From the NCBI GenBank assembly GCA_023424275.1, contig JAFAED010000124.1, positions 1 through 6,625 of the forward strand: a stretch of 6,625 nucleotides of DNA, read 5' to 3'. Made by a program: the position numbers and the translations under genes. How positions within the stretch are numbered: position 1 is the first letter of the stretch; every line of letters begins with the position of its first letter. This document shows, piece after piece, positions 1 through 6,048 of this stretch. This DNA is from Pseudomonadota bacterium. GTDB taxonomy: Bacteria; Pseudomonadota; Alphaproteobacteria; Sphingomonadales; Sphingomonadaceae. The notes beneath the pieces are model-generated. The model did no database searches. It saw nothing but the letters and a program-made list of their open reading frames with translations, and was not told the DNA's origin.

Positions 1-632
1 GTGCCCCGCGCGAAGGCTGCCTCAACGTCCATGGCTCGATCCTGCCGCGCTGGCGCGGTGCGGCGCCGGTGCAGCGCGCAATCCTCGCGGGCGATGCCGA
101 CACGGGCGTGACGATCATGCAGATGGACATCGGGCTCGACACCGGCGCGATGCGGATGATCGAGACGACGCCGGTCGCCGGCAAGACGGCCGGCGTGCTG
201 ACGCACGAGCTCGCCGAAATGGGCGCGCTAATGATGGCGAAGGTCCTGAGCGACCTCCACGCCTTTCAACCCGAGCCGCAGCCCGAAGAGGGCGTCACCT
301 ATGCGGCAAAGATCGACAAGAGCGAAGCGCGGCTCGATTTCCTGACCAGCGCGGTGCAGGTCGAACGGCAAATCCGCGCGTTCAACCCGGTACCCGGCGC
401 CTTTTTCGAACTCGACGGCGAGCGGTACAAGATATTGGCGGCCGCGGTCGTCCCGCCAACCGAAACCGTCGCGGGGGCCGCGCCCGGCGTCACGCTGGAC
501 GACGCGCTGACCATTGCCTGCAACCCCGGTGCGATCCGCGCGACACGCATCCAGCGCGCAGGGAAACCGGCGATGGACGTAGGCGAACTGCTCCGCGGCC
601 GCGCGATCGCGGCGGACACGCGCCTCGCATGA
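1..632 (+). CDS. fmt: Methionyl-tRNA formyltransferase (5'-truncated by window edge)
   Basis: Transfers the formyl group of 10-formyltetrahydrofolate to the amino group of Met-tRNAi in the cytoplasm, preparing the initiator tRNA for translation. The reading frame is open from base 3, so about 209 C-terminal residues are visible. The family is usually about 300-310 residues, so roughly the first 95-100 are missing. Near the left edge is the signature [17 protein letters not shown]. Its Asn (visible residue 8) and His (10), together with the Asp of GLDTG (46), match the E. coli catalytic set N106/H108/D144 in order and spacing. The C-terminal OB-fold domain begins around [11 protein letters not shown] (about residue 98 of the visible part) and contains [14 protein letters not shown]. 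The stop codon TGA overlaps the truA start (ATGA), so the two genes are probably co-transcribed and translationally coupled. No frameshift or missing key residue is seen. Identification is firm from motifs. Confidence 0.97.
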   Translation, partial: APREGCLNVHGSILPRWRGAAPVQRAILAGDADTGVTIMQMDIGLDTGAMRMIETTPVAGKTAGVLTHELAEMGALMMAKVLSDLHAFQPEPQPEEGVTYAAKIDKSEARLDFLTSAVQVERQIRAFNPVPGAFFELDGERYKILAAAVVPPTETVAGAAPGVTLDDALTIACNPGAIRATRIQRAGKPAMDVGELLRGRAIAADTRLA

Positions 633-1369
633 CGCGCTTCGCCCTCACCATCGAATATGACGGCCGCCCGTTCATGGGCTGGCAGCGGCAGGCACACGGC
701 CCCAGCGTCCAGCAGGCGATCGAGGAAGCGATCCACCGCTTCACCGCCGAGACGGTGCAGGTGTTCAGCGCGGGGCGTACCGACGCCGGCGTCCACGCGA
801 TCGCGATGCGCGCGCATGTCGACATCGAAAAGCCGCTGACGCCGTTCAAGCTGACCGAGGCGCTCAACGCCCAGCTCCGCCCTGCCCCGGTCGCGGTGGT
901 CGCATGCGAGATCGTTCCCGACGACTGGCACGCACGCTTTGCCTGTATCGGGCGATCCTACGAATATCGCATCGTGAACCGCCGTGCGCCGCTGACGTGG
1001 GATCGGGGATTGTCGTGGCAGGTGGCGCGCCCGCTCGACGCCGAGACGATGCACAGCGCCGCGCAGCAATTGCTTGGCCTCCATGACTTCACGACTTTTC
1101 GCTCGGCGCATTGCCAGTCGCAAAGTCCGGTGAAGACGCTCGACAGGCTGAGCGTCAGCCGCCACGGCGAGGAGATCATCGTCGAGGCGGCGGCGCGCAG
1201 CTTCCTGCATCACCAGGTGCGCTCGATGGTCGGCTGCCTCGCGCTGGTCGGTTATGGCAAATGGTCGGCGCGCGACCTGAAAGCGGCGCTCGACGCCGCC
1301 GACCGCAACGCGCTCGGGCTCAACGCCCCGCCCGACGGGCTCTATTTCGTCAGCGCGACCTATCCCTGA
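629..1369 (+). CDS. truA: tRNA pseudouridine(38-40) synthase TruA
   Basis: Isomerises uridines 38, 39 and 40 in the anticodon arm of tRNAs to pseudouridine. The protein has 246 residues, normal for bacterial TruA. Family landmarks in order are: [12 protein letters not shown] (10-21), the catalytic loop [10 protein letters not shown] (48-57) with the nucleophile Asp52, HARF (101-104), SYEYRI (110-115) with the conserved active-site Tyr111, HDFTTFRSA (152-160), [11 protein letters not shown] (192-202) and the C-terminal APPDGLYF (233-240). The ATG lies in the ATGA overlap with fmt. No strong Shine-Dalgarno sequence sits at the usual distance (only a GGCGG about 15 bases upstream), which fits translation coupled to fmt. 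The gene ends five bases before a symmetric hairpin that probably terminates the operon. Nothing is truncated or unusual. The assignment rests on motifs and length and is firm. Confidence 0.97.
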   Translation: MTRFALTIEYDGRPFMGWQRQAHGPSVQQAIEEAIHRFTAETVQVFSAGRTDAGVHAIAMRAHVDIEKPLTPFKLTEALNAQLRPAPVAVVACEIVPDDWHARFACIGRSYEYRIVNRRAPLTWDRGLSWQVARPLDAETMHSAAQQLLGLHDFTTFRSAHCQSQSPVKTLDRLSVSRHGEEIIVEAAARSFLHHQVRSMVGCLALVGYGKWSARDLKAALDAADRNALGLNAPPDGLYFVSATYP

Positions 1370-1374
1370 ATCGA

Positions 1375-1402
1375 AAAGGGCGGCCCTTGCGGACCGCCCT
1401 TT
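1375..1402. terminator. Bidirectional intrinsic terminator between truA and carD
   Basis: A perfect 9-bp stem, AAAGGGCGG pairing with CCGCCCTTT, is extended by an inner CC/GG pair after a single C-A mismatch, around a TTGC loop. Read on the - strand it follows the carD stop and ends in CCCTTTTCG. Read on the + strand it follows the truA stop and ends in CCCTTTGTC. It lies in the 54-base gap between two convergent genes, so it most likely serves both. The T-run is better on the - strand. Confidence 0.85.
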
Positions 1403-1423
1403 GTCTGTCGCTGTGCGAAGCGC

Positions 1424-1951
1424 TTACACCTTTTCGGCGTAGTACAGCGGCGCATGCTCGTTGAGGATCTGGAGGATCTTCGCCTGCGCCGTCTTTTCGT
1501 CGCTTTCTTCCATCGCGCCCAGTTCGCGCGCGAGGCGGCTCGACGCCGCTTCGAAGATCTGGCGCTCCGAATAGCTCTGCTCGGGCTGGTCGTCAGCGCG
1601 GAACAGGTCGCGGGTCACTTCGGCGATCGACACGAGGTCGCCCGAGTTGATCTTCGCTTCATATTCCTGTGCACGGCGCGACCACATGGTGCGCTTCACC
1701 TTCGGCTTGGTGGTCAGGACCTGCAACGCTTCCTTCAGCGTCTTGTCCGACGACAGCTTGCGCATGCCCACGCCTTCGGCCTTGTTCGTCGGCACGCGAA
1801 GCGTCATCTTTTCCTTTTCGAAGCGCAGGACATAAAGTTCGAGCTGCATACCGGCGATTTCCGACCGCTGCAGTTCAATGACGCGCCCCACGCCATGTTT
1901 CGGATAAACGACATAATCACCGACTTCGAACAAGAGCGTGTTTACGGACAT
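1424..1951 (-). CDS. carD: CarD-family RNA polymerase-binding transcriptional regulator
   Basis: A 175-residue CarD/CdnL-type protein. Members bind the beta subunit of RNA polymerase and stabilise the open promoter complex, with strong effects on rRNA and ribosomal-protein promoters. The N-terminal Tudor-like RNA polymerase-interaction domain covers about residues 8-63 (FEVGDYVVYPKHGVGRV, then LRFEKEKMTLRVP). The helical DNA-binding domain follows (about 70-170). It carries MWSRR (89-93), whose Trp90 corresponds to the tryptophan that wedges into the minor groove at the edge of the transcription bubble. I chose the ATG at 1951 because AAAAGGAA lies 6-7 bases upstream and the family pattern starts within ten residues of it. 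An in-frame TTG at 2023 would add 24 residues without family resemblance. The gene appears monocistronic: it has its own probable promoter upstream and a hairpin directly downstream. The family call is firm. CdnL is an equally valid name in alphaproteobacteria. Confidence 0.95.
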   Translation of the reverse strand: MSVNTLLFEVGDYVVYPKHGVGRVIELQRSEIAGMQLELYVLRFEKEKMTLRVPTNKAEGVGMRKLSSDKTLKEALQVLTTKPKVKRTMWSRRAQEYEAKINSGDLVSIAEVTRDLFRADDQPEQSYSERQIFEAASSRLARELGAMEESDEKTAQAKILQILNEHAPLYYAEKV

Positions 1952-1956
1952 GCAAA

Positions 1957-1964
1957 TTCCTTTT
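1957..1964 (-). promoter_or_regulatory. Ribosome binding site fixing the carD start
   Basis: On the - strand the sequence is AAAAGGAATTTGC followed by ATG. The AGGA core sits 6 bases before the start codon. It supports ATG 1951 over the in-frame TTG at 2023. Confidence 0.8.
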
Positions 1965-2140
1965 CTTGTGCCTTGACCCCGATCTGAAAGTGCGACAACA
2001 CCGCTACATCCCGCCCTCGCCAAGAGGTGGATTTACATTCGGTCGGCGCTAGCCAGTCAGAGTGACAAGGGATATGGCTCCATCGGAACGTCGAAAAGCG
2101 CCCCAGCCCAGTGACGGGAAGAGGCAAAATGTCGACGTGT

Positions 2141-2157
2141 TGTTATGGATTATAACA
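2141..2157. promoter_or_regulatory. 17-bp inverted repeat over the carD -10 region (possible operator)
   Basis: TGTTAT and ATAACA form perfect 6-bp arms around a 5-base centre (GGATT). The repeat covers the predicted -10 element and start point of carD transcription, where a bound repressor would block initiation. Half-site spacing suits a dimeric regulator, but I cannot name one. It may also be partly a by-product of AT-rich promoter sequence. Confidence 0.35.
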
Positions 2158-2177
2158 GATTCGCAACAAAATTACCA
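2149..2177 (-). promoter_or_regulatory. Probable carD promoter (perfect TATAAT -10)
   Basis: On the - strand there is a consensus TATAAT (2154 down to 2149) in an AT-rich patch. With a 17-base spacer the -35 hexamer would be TGGTAA (2177-2172), only 3 of 6 matches. Transcription would start near 2142, giving a carD leader of about 190 bases. The -10 is strong evidence in this GC-rich DNA; the -35 is weak. A TATAAC on the + strand (2151-2156) overlaps it and could serve the dehydrogenase, but no -35 was found for it. Confidence 0.5.
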
Positions 2178-2225
2178 GCCCTGCGCGGAAATGCGTGGGG
2201 CAGCGTCTTGACGGCCCCCGATACC

Positions 2226-2242
2226 CGTTTCAGGTTGAAACG
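2226..2242. promoter_or_regulatory. 17-bp inverted repeat upstream of the dehydrogenase (possible operator)
   Basis: CGTTTCA and TGAAACG form perfect 7-bp arms around GGT. It ends 22 bases before the ATG of the downstream dehydrogenase. A -35-like CTTGACG (2207-2213, core TTGACG five of six to consensus) lies upstream, so the palindrome falls where the -10 and start site would be. No good TATAAT is present there. An operator for a dimeric repressor is the simplest reading. A small leader hairpin is the alternative. Confidence 0.4.
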
Positions 2243-2264
2243 AAATCATAGGTAGGGAGCGGTT

Positions 2265-3083
2265 ATGCAGGATCAAGTCTGGTGGATCACAGGGGCCTCG
2301 TCGGGCATCGGCGCGGCGCTGGCGCGCGCACTCGGCGCGCGCGGGGCAAAGCTGATCCTGTCGGGGCGCAACGTCGCGGCGCTCGAGGGTGTCGCCGCCG
2401 CGTGCAGCACCGAAACGCTGATCCTGCCGTTCGAGGCAACCGACTATGCCGCCCTTCCCGCCATCGCCGAACAGGCGTGGGGCTGGCAGGGCCGCATCGA
2501 CGGGCTCGTAAACAACGCCGGTATCTCGCAGCGCAGCCTGGCGATCGAGACCGATTTTTCGGTTTACCAGCAGATCGTCGGCGTCGACCTGCTCGCCCCC
2601 ATCGCCCTCACCCAGCAATTGCTGCCGCGCATGATCGGCGCGGGCGGCGGACAGATCATCGCGATCTCGAGCGTTGCGGGCATCGCCGGCGTACCGCTGC
2701 GCAGCGCCTATTCGGCGGCGAAGCACGGCATCATCGGGTACCATGACGCCGTGCGCGCCGAGAATGAGCATCTGGGGCTGAAAGTGCTGGTCGTCGCCCC
2801 CGGGTCGGTGCGCACCAACGTCAGCCGCAACGCGCTCAACGCCGATGGCAGCGTGCGCGGGGAAAGCGACGCCGCGATCGACAACGGCCTGTCGCCCGAC
2901 GATGCGGCGGCGCAGATGCTCGCCGCCGTCGACGCCGGCACGCGCGAACTCGTCGTGGCCGAAGGCGCCGAGGCATTGGTCGCGAGCCTCCGCCGAAGCG
3001 ATCCCGACGCGCTGTTCGACCGGATGAGCGCGATGGTGCAGGCAGGCTATGCCGCGCAGATGAAGGCGACGAACGCGAGCTGA
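2265..3083 (+). CDS. Short-chain dehydrogenase/reductase, DHRS7-like
   Basis: A 272-residue classical SDR oxidoreductase with an NAD(P)-binding Rossmann fold, expected in the cytoplasm; the substrate cannot be told from sequence. Motifs in order are: TGASSGIG cofactor loop (9-16), SGRN (33-36) where a basic residue after strand beta-2 favours NADP(H), NNAG (83-86), catalytic Ser136 in ISSVAG, and Tyr149-x3-Lys153 in YSAAK. PGSVRTNVSRNAL (179-191) resembles the DHRS7 group of SDRs. The tetrad Asn, usually in a VNxxG-like motif after helix alpha-4, seems to be Asp108 here (VGVDLLAP). The ATG is preceded by AGGGAG with a 5-base spacer. The gene stands alone, divergent from carD and followed by REP-like palindromes. 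Family membership is firm; the DHRS7 subgroup is moderate; the reaction is unknown. Confidence 0.9.
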   Translation: MQDQVWWITGASSGIGAALARALGARGAKLILSGRNVAALEGVAAACSTETLILPFEATDYAALPAIAEQAWGWQGRIDGLVNNAGISQRSLAIETDFSVYQQIVGVDLLAPIALTQQLLPRMIGAGGGQIIAISSVAGIAGVPLRSAYSAAKHGIIGYHDAVRAENEHLGLKVLVVAPGSVRTNVSRNALNADGSVRGESDAAIDNGLSPDDAAAQMLAAVDAGTRELVVAEGAEALVASLRRSDPDALFDRMSAMVQAGYAAQMKATNAS

Positions 3084-3120
3084 GCGGCAGCGGGCGACCG
3101 AAAAGTGACATTTATAGTGT

Positions 3121-3208
3121 CGTCACCCCGGACTTGATCCGGGGTCTGCCTTGTTTTTTCGACGTCGAGCAAGAAGAAGGCAGATCCCGGGTCAAGCCCG
3201 GGATGACG
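3121..3208. repeat. Inverted pair of REP-like palindromes (BIME-type)
   Basis: Two 32-base arms (3121-3152 and 3177-3208) are inverted copies of each other, matching at 28 of 32 positions, separated by 24 bases. Each arm is also a hairpin by itself. The left one is CCCCGGA-CTTGA-TCCGGGG. The right one is ATCCCGGG-TCAAG-CCCGGGAT. The outer ends carry CGTCA and TGACG, the GTCATCCCGGG-type consensus widespread between genes in alphaproteobacteria. It sits between the 3' ends of two convergent genes, the usual place for such elements, and could help to stop or protect both transcripts. A run of six T (3154-3159) lies about ten bases after the left hairpin. No transposase is present. Confidence 0.8.
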
Positions 3209-3236
3209 AGGTATGGGAGCGACCGATTGCCGTCCT

Positions 3237-3608
3237 TCAGTAGACGATCCACCCGTCTGCTCGATCGTCGGTCAACGAGATCAGACCACACTCCCACGGC
3301 CCCTCCTCGGACCTCAGGCGCAGCTGTTGCCCGCCCTCAAAGCCGAGTGTGAGACACATAGGCTGCACTTCAATCATAACGATCTTCTTCATAAGAAGCC
3401 TATGCAGCAGGAGCGGTGGGCCAGTGTGGGCCGCGCAGTTGTAGAAGTGCACGACACGGTCTTCGTCCACATGCTCCAAGTCGCCGTGGACGGTGATCTG
3501 TCCGCCCTGAGACCAGCGAAATTGCACCGAGTTTGGATCAAATGCTATCTGCGCCAGCTCTCTGCCAACGAGGAACTGCAGTTCAGGCGATTGCGGAAAC
3601 TTGTGCAT
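3237..3608 (-). CDS. Uncharacterised small protein (123 aa)
   Basis: I cannot name its function with confidence. The product is a soluble-looking 123-residue protein without signal peptide or membrane segment, containing two cysteines outside any metal motif (C58, C85) and C107. Its pattern of short beta strands (GRELAQIAF, VQFRWSQGGQITV, CLTLGFEGGQQLRLRS), then EEGPWECGLISL and the end DGWIVY, resembles small orphan beta-rich proteins of the DUF6188 type; that link is from memory and tentative. The ATG at 3608 is preferred because GAGAAGGA sits just upstream with a short spacer. An in-frame GTG at 3656 would add 16 residues without a good ribosome site. Composition supports coding, since the other five frames give poorer proteins. 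My hand count over 3241-3600 is 208 of 360 GC (58%), lower than samples from truA and most of hppA, which may point to later acquisition. It follows the hppA terminator and faces the REP pair. Confidence 0.75.
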   Translation of the reverse strand: MHKFPQSPELQFLVGRELAQIAFDPNSVQFRWSQGGQITVHGDLEHVDEDRVVHFYNCAAHTGPPLLLHRLLMKKIVMIEVQPMCLTLGFEGGQQLRLRSEEGPWECGLISLTDDRADGWIVY

Positions 3609-3618
3609 ATGTCCTTCT
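3609..3618 (-). promoter_or_regulatory. Ribosome binding site fixing the start of the small orphan gene
   Basis: On the - strand GAGAAGGACAT precedes the ATG at 3608. The purine-rich core AGAAGG lies 4 bases from the start codon, slightly close but better than anything ahead of the GTG at 3656. Confidence 0.6.
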
Positions 3619-3671
3619 CGCAACTTTATCCTGGCACCGCAACGACAGCTCCCCACGCCAAACCCGCCACG

Positions 3672-3702
3672 AAAAAGCCCCGCCGGATCGCTCCGACGGG
3701 GC
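3672..3702 (-). terminator. Intrinsic terminator of hppA
   Basis: On the - strand, 29 bases after the hppA stop, an 11-bp stem forms (GCCCCGTCGGA with TCCGGCGGGGC, one G-T pair) around a GCGA loop, followed by TTTTTCG. This is a textbook Rho-independent terminator. It separates hppA from the small gene downstream, which therefore probably needs its own promoter or read-through. Confidence 0.92.
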
Positions 3703-3730
3703 CTTTTCTTGCCCGCGAAGGCGGCGCGAC

Positions 3731-5848
3731 TTACGCCGCGCCGTGTGCCAGCGCCGCGAGGAGCAGGATCGCCACGATGTTGGTGATCTTGATCATCGGG
3801 TTCACCGCCGGACCCGCGGTATCCTTGTAGGGATCGCCGACAGTGTCGCCGGTGACAGCGGCCTTATGGGCTTCGCTGCCCTTGCCGCCGTGGTTGCCGT
3901 CCTCGATATATTTCTTGGCGTTGTCCCATGCGCCGCCGCCCGAGGTCATCGAGATGGCGACGAACAGCCCGCCGACGATCACGCCGAGCAGGAGGGCGCC
4001 GAGCGCTTCCAAAGCCGCAGCCGGACCGGCCACCGCGCGGATCACGAAGAAGACCACGATCGGCGCAAGCACCGGCAGCAGCGACGGAATGATCATTTCC
4101 TTGATCGCCGCCTTGGTGACGAGGTCGACGGTGCGGGCATAATCGGGGCGGCTGGTGCCGTCCATGATGCCCTTGTTGTTCGCGAACTGGTCGCGGACGT
4201 CCTTCACCACGTCGCCTGCCGCGCGGCCGACCGCCGTCATGCCCATCGCACCGAAGAGGTACGGCAGGAGCGCGCCGAGCAGCAGCCCGACGATGACATA
4301 GGGCGACGACAGCGAGAAGGTCAGCGGTGCGTCGATGCCAAGCTTCGCCGAATATTCGGCGATGTCGGCGGTGTAGGTACCGAACAGCACCAGCGCCGCA
4401 AGACCCGCCGAACCGATGGCATAACCCTTGGTCACCGCCTTGGTCGTGTTGCCCACGGCATCGAGCAGGTCGGTCTTTTCACGGACCGAATCGTCGAGGC
4501 CCGCCATTTCGGCAATGCCGCCGGCATTGTCGGTGACGGGACCATAGGCGTCGAGCGCAACGACCATGCCCGCGAGCGCAAGCATCGCGGTGGCGCCAAA
4601 GGCGATGCCGATGATGCCCGCCGTCTGATAGGCGACGATGATGCCGACGCAGATGACAAGCGTCGGTAGCGCGGTCGATTCAAGGCTGATAGCAAGGCCC
4701 TGGATCACGTTGGTGCCATGGCCCGTTTCCGACGCCTTGGCGATGCTGCGCACCGGACGATAGTTGGTGCCGGTGTAATATTCGGTGATCCAGATGATCA
4801 GCCCGGTGATGACGAGACCGAGCAGCGAGCAATAGAAAAGGTCGCTGCCGTTGAAGTCGGTGCCCGTGATGTTGCTGTTCATATCGCCGCCCAGCGCATA
4901 GCTGGTCGAGAACCAGATCGCCGGGATCGACAGGATCGCGGTGACAAGGAAGCCCTTGTACATCGCACCCATGACGTTGGTCGACGAACCGAGGCGGACG
5001 AAATAGGTGCCGATGATCGAAGTGATGATGCACACGCCGCCCATCAGCAGCGGAAGCGTCATCAGCGGCACCAGCATGTCGCCCGCGCTTTTCAGCAGCA
5101 GCGCGATCAGCACCATCGTGGCGCCGACGGTGACGACATAGGTTTCGAACAGGTCGGCCGCCATGCCGGCGCAGTCGCCGACATTGTCGCCGACGTTATC
5201 GGCGATCACGGCGGGGTTGCGCGGATCGTCTTCCGGAATCCCGGCCTCGACCTTGCCGACGAGGTCGGCGCCGACGTCGGCCGCCTTGGTGAAGATGCCG
5301 CCGCCAAGGCGCGCAAAGATCGAGATCAGCGATGCGCCGAACGCCAGCGCGACGAGCGCGTCGACGACGGTACGGTCGTCACCGCCGACGGTGTAGCCGC
5401 CGGGGCCGATAAGGTACCAGAAGAAGACCGAGATCGCGAGCAAGGCAAGCCCTGCCACGAGCATGCCGGTGATCGCGCCGGCGCGGAACGCCATGGTCAG
5501 GCCCGACTGCAACCCGGTCTGCGCCGCCGCCGCGGTGCGGACGTTCGCTTTGACCGAGATGTTCATGCCGACGAAACCGGCGACGCCCGACAGGACGGCG
5601 CCGATGACGAAGCCGGTCGCCGAGATCGGACCGAGGAAAATCCCGACCAGAATGGCGACGACGACGCCGACGATGGCGATGGTACGATATTGGCGGCCGA
5701 GATAGGCCTTGGCGCCTTCCTGGATGGCGCCGGCGATTTCCTGCATCTTCTCATTACCGGCGGAAGCGCTGAGCACCTGCCGCGAGGTAATGAATCCATA
5801 GAGCACAGCCAAAAGGCCGCACGCTATCGCGATCAAAACCGGATTCAT
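3731..5848 (-). CDS. hppA: K+-independent H+-translocating membrane pyrophosphatase
   Basis: Hydrolyses inorganic pyrophosphate and pumps protons across the membrane. The 705 residues match the family length, and many hydrophobic stretches are visible, from residues 2-20 to 688-702, in keeping with about 16 transmembrane helices. The PPi-Mg site is intact: [11 protein letters not shown] (191-201), then [19 protein letters not shown] (207-225), [12 protein letters not shown] (433-444) and [18 protein letters not shown] (667-684). GNTTKA (466-471) has Lys470 where K+-dependent enzymes have Ala, and Lys there substitutes for the potassium ion; this supports a K+-independent proton pump. The ATG at 5848 is preceded by GGGGAAGGA, 10 bases upstream. 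A strong terminator follows. It lies about 200 bases downstream of a Sel1-repeat gene on the same strand, too far to assume an operon. PPi released by nucleic acid and protein synthesis would drive it. Identification is firm. Confidence 0.98.
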   Translation of the reverse strand: MNPVLIAIACGLLAVLYGFITSRQVLSASAGNEKMQEIAGAIQEGAKAYLGRQYRTIAIVGVVVAILVGIFLGPISATGFVIGAVLSGVAGFVGMNISVKANVRTAAAAQTGLQSGLTMAFRAGAITGMLVAGLALLAISVFFWYLIGPGGYTVGGDDRTVVDALVALAFGASLISIFARLGGGIFTKAADVGADLVGKVEAGIPEDDPRNPAVIADNVGDNVGDCAGMAADLFETYVVTVGATMVLIALLLKSAGDMLVPLMTLPLLMGGVCIITSIIGTYFVRLGSSTNVMGAMYKGFLVTAILSIPAIWFSTSYALGGDMNSNITGTDFNGSDLFYCSLLGLVITGLIIWITEYYTGTNYRPVRSIAKASETGHGTNVIQGLAISLESTALPTLVICVGIIVAYQTAGIIGIAFGATAMLALAGMVVALDAYGPVTDNAGGIAEMAGLDDSVREKTDLLDAVGNTTKAVTKGYAIGSAGLAALVLFGTYTADIAEYSAKLGIDAPLTFSLSSPYVIVGLLLGALLPYLFGAMGMTAVGRAAGDVVKDVRDQFANNKGIMDGTSRPDYARTVDLVTKAAIKEMIIPSLLPVLAPIVVFFVIRAVAGPAAALEALGALLLGVIVGGLFVAISMTSGGGAWDNAKKYIEDGNHGGKGSEAHKAAVTGDTVGDPYKDTAGPAVNPMIKITNIVAILLLAALAHGAA

Positions 5849-5967
5849 GCGTGACTATTCCTTCCCCATGAGAAGGGCGACGCAGAAGATAGCAGTCGAG
5901 CACGTCCGACTTATTGATGCCGGTTCGCTCTCTCCCCTGATGCGACCGCCCCAAATTTGGACGCCGA

Positions 5968-5996
5968 GTTATGGGAAGAAAGAAAGCGCCGCGCAA
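5968..5996 (-). promoter_or_regulatory. Weak candidate promoter for hppA
   Basis: On the - strand TTGCGC (5996-5991) and CATAAC (5973-5968) are separated by 17 bases. Matches to consensus are 3 of 6 and 4 of 6. Transcription from here would give an hppA leader of about 110 bases. It is the best pair I found in the 200-base gap between the Sel1-repeat gene and hppA, but it is far from decisive. Confidence 0.25.
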
Positions 5997-6048
5997 CCCT
6001 GCTTATTCGGCAGTTTACCGTCACTTCCGTCTCGCGTGCGGCAGCTCC

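Larger units (their letters stand above)
1952..2264. other. Divergent intergenic region, carD / short-chain dehydrogenase
   Basis: These 313 bases lie between the two divergent start codons. The carD-proximal part (1965-2140) would be an untranslated leader of about 190 bases if the TATAAT promoter is used. I see no convincing gene in it; short open frames across it lack a ribosome binding site and protein-like composition. The middle is AT-rich (about 2139-2176) in contrast to the GC-rich surroundings and holds the promoter. The dehydrogenase-proximal part holds a CTTGACG element (2207-2213) and a 17-bp inverted repeat (2226-2242). No tRNA or recognised riboswitch is apparent. Confidence 0.7.

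Noticed and set aside
299..1213. 304-residue - strand open frame across the fmt/truA junction
   Set aside because: It is a shadow of two well-recognised + strand genes, has an Arg/Ala-rich composition and no family motif.
1454..1987. 177-residue + strand frame opposite carD
   Set aside because: It is a shadow of carD with a His/Arg/Phe-rich product and no recognisable domain.
1424..2023. Longer carD starting at TTG 2023 (199 residues)
   Set aside because: The extra 24 residues do not resemble CarD proteins, and a good ribosome site precedes ATG 1951 instead.
1942..2127. 61-residue - strand frame in the carD leader
   Set aside because: It has no ribosome binding site, a composition unlike neighbouring proteins, and overlaps the real carD start in another frame.
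3121..3208. CRISPR array or insertion-sequence ends
   Set aside because: There are only two inverted copies, no regular spacers, no target-site duplication and no transposase.
3112..3352. Short open frames on both strands running through the REP pair
   Set aside because: They consist mostly of translated palindrome sequence, and such repeats commonly give spurious frames.
3533..5854. Two long + strand open frames (378 residues each, 3533-4669 and 4718-5854) antisense to hppA
   Set aside because: The products are Arg/Asp/His-rich and low in complexity, as expected from the opposite strand of a GC3-biased gene. hppA itself matches its family over its full length.
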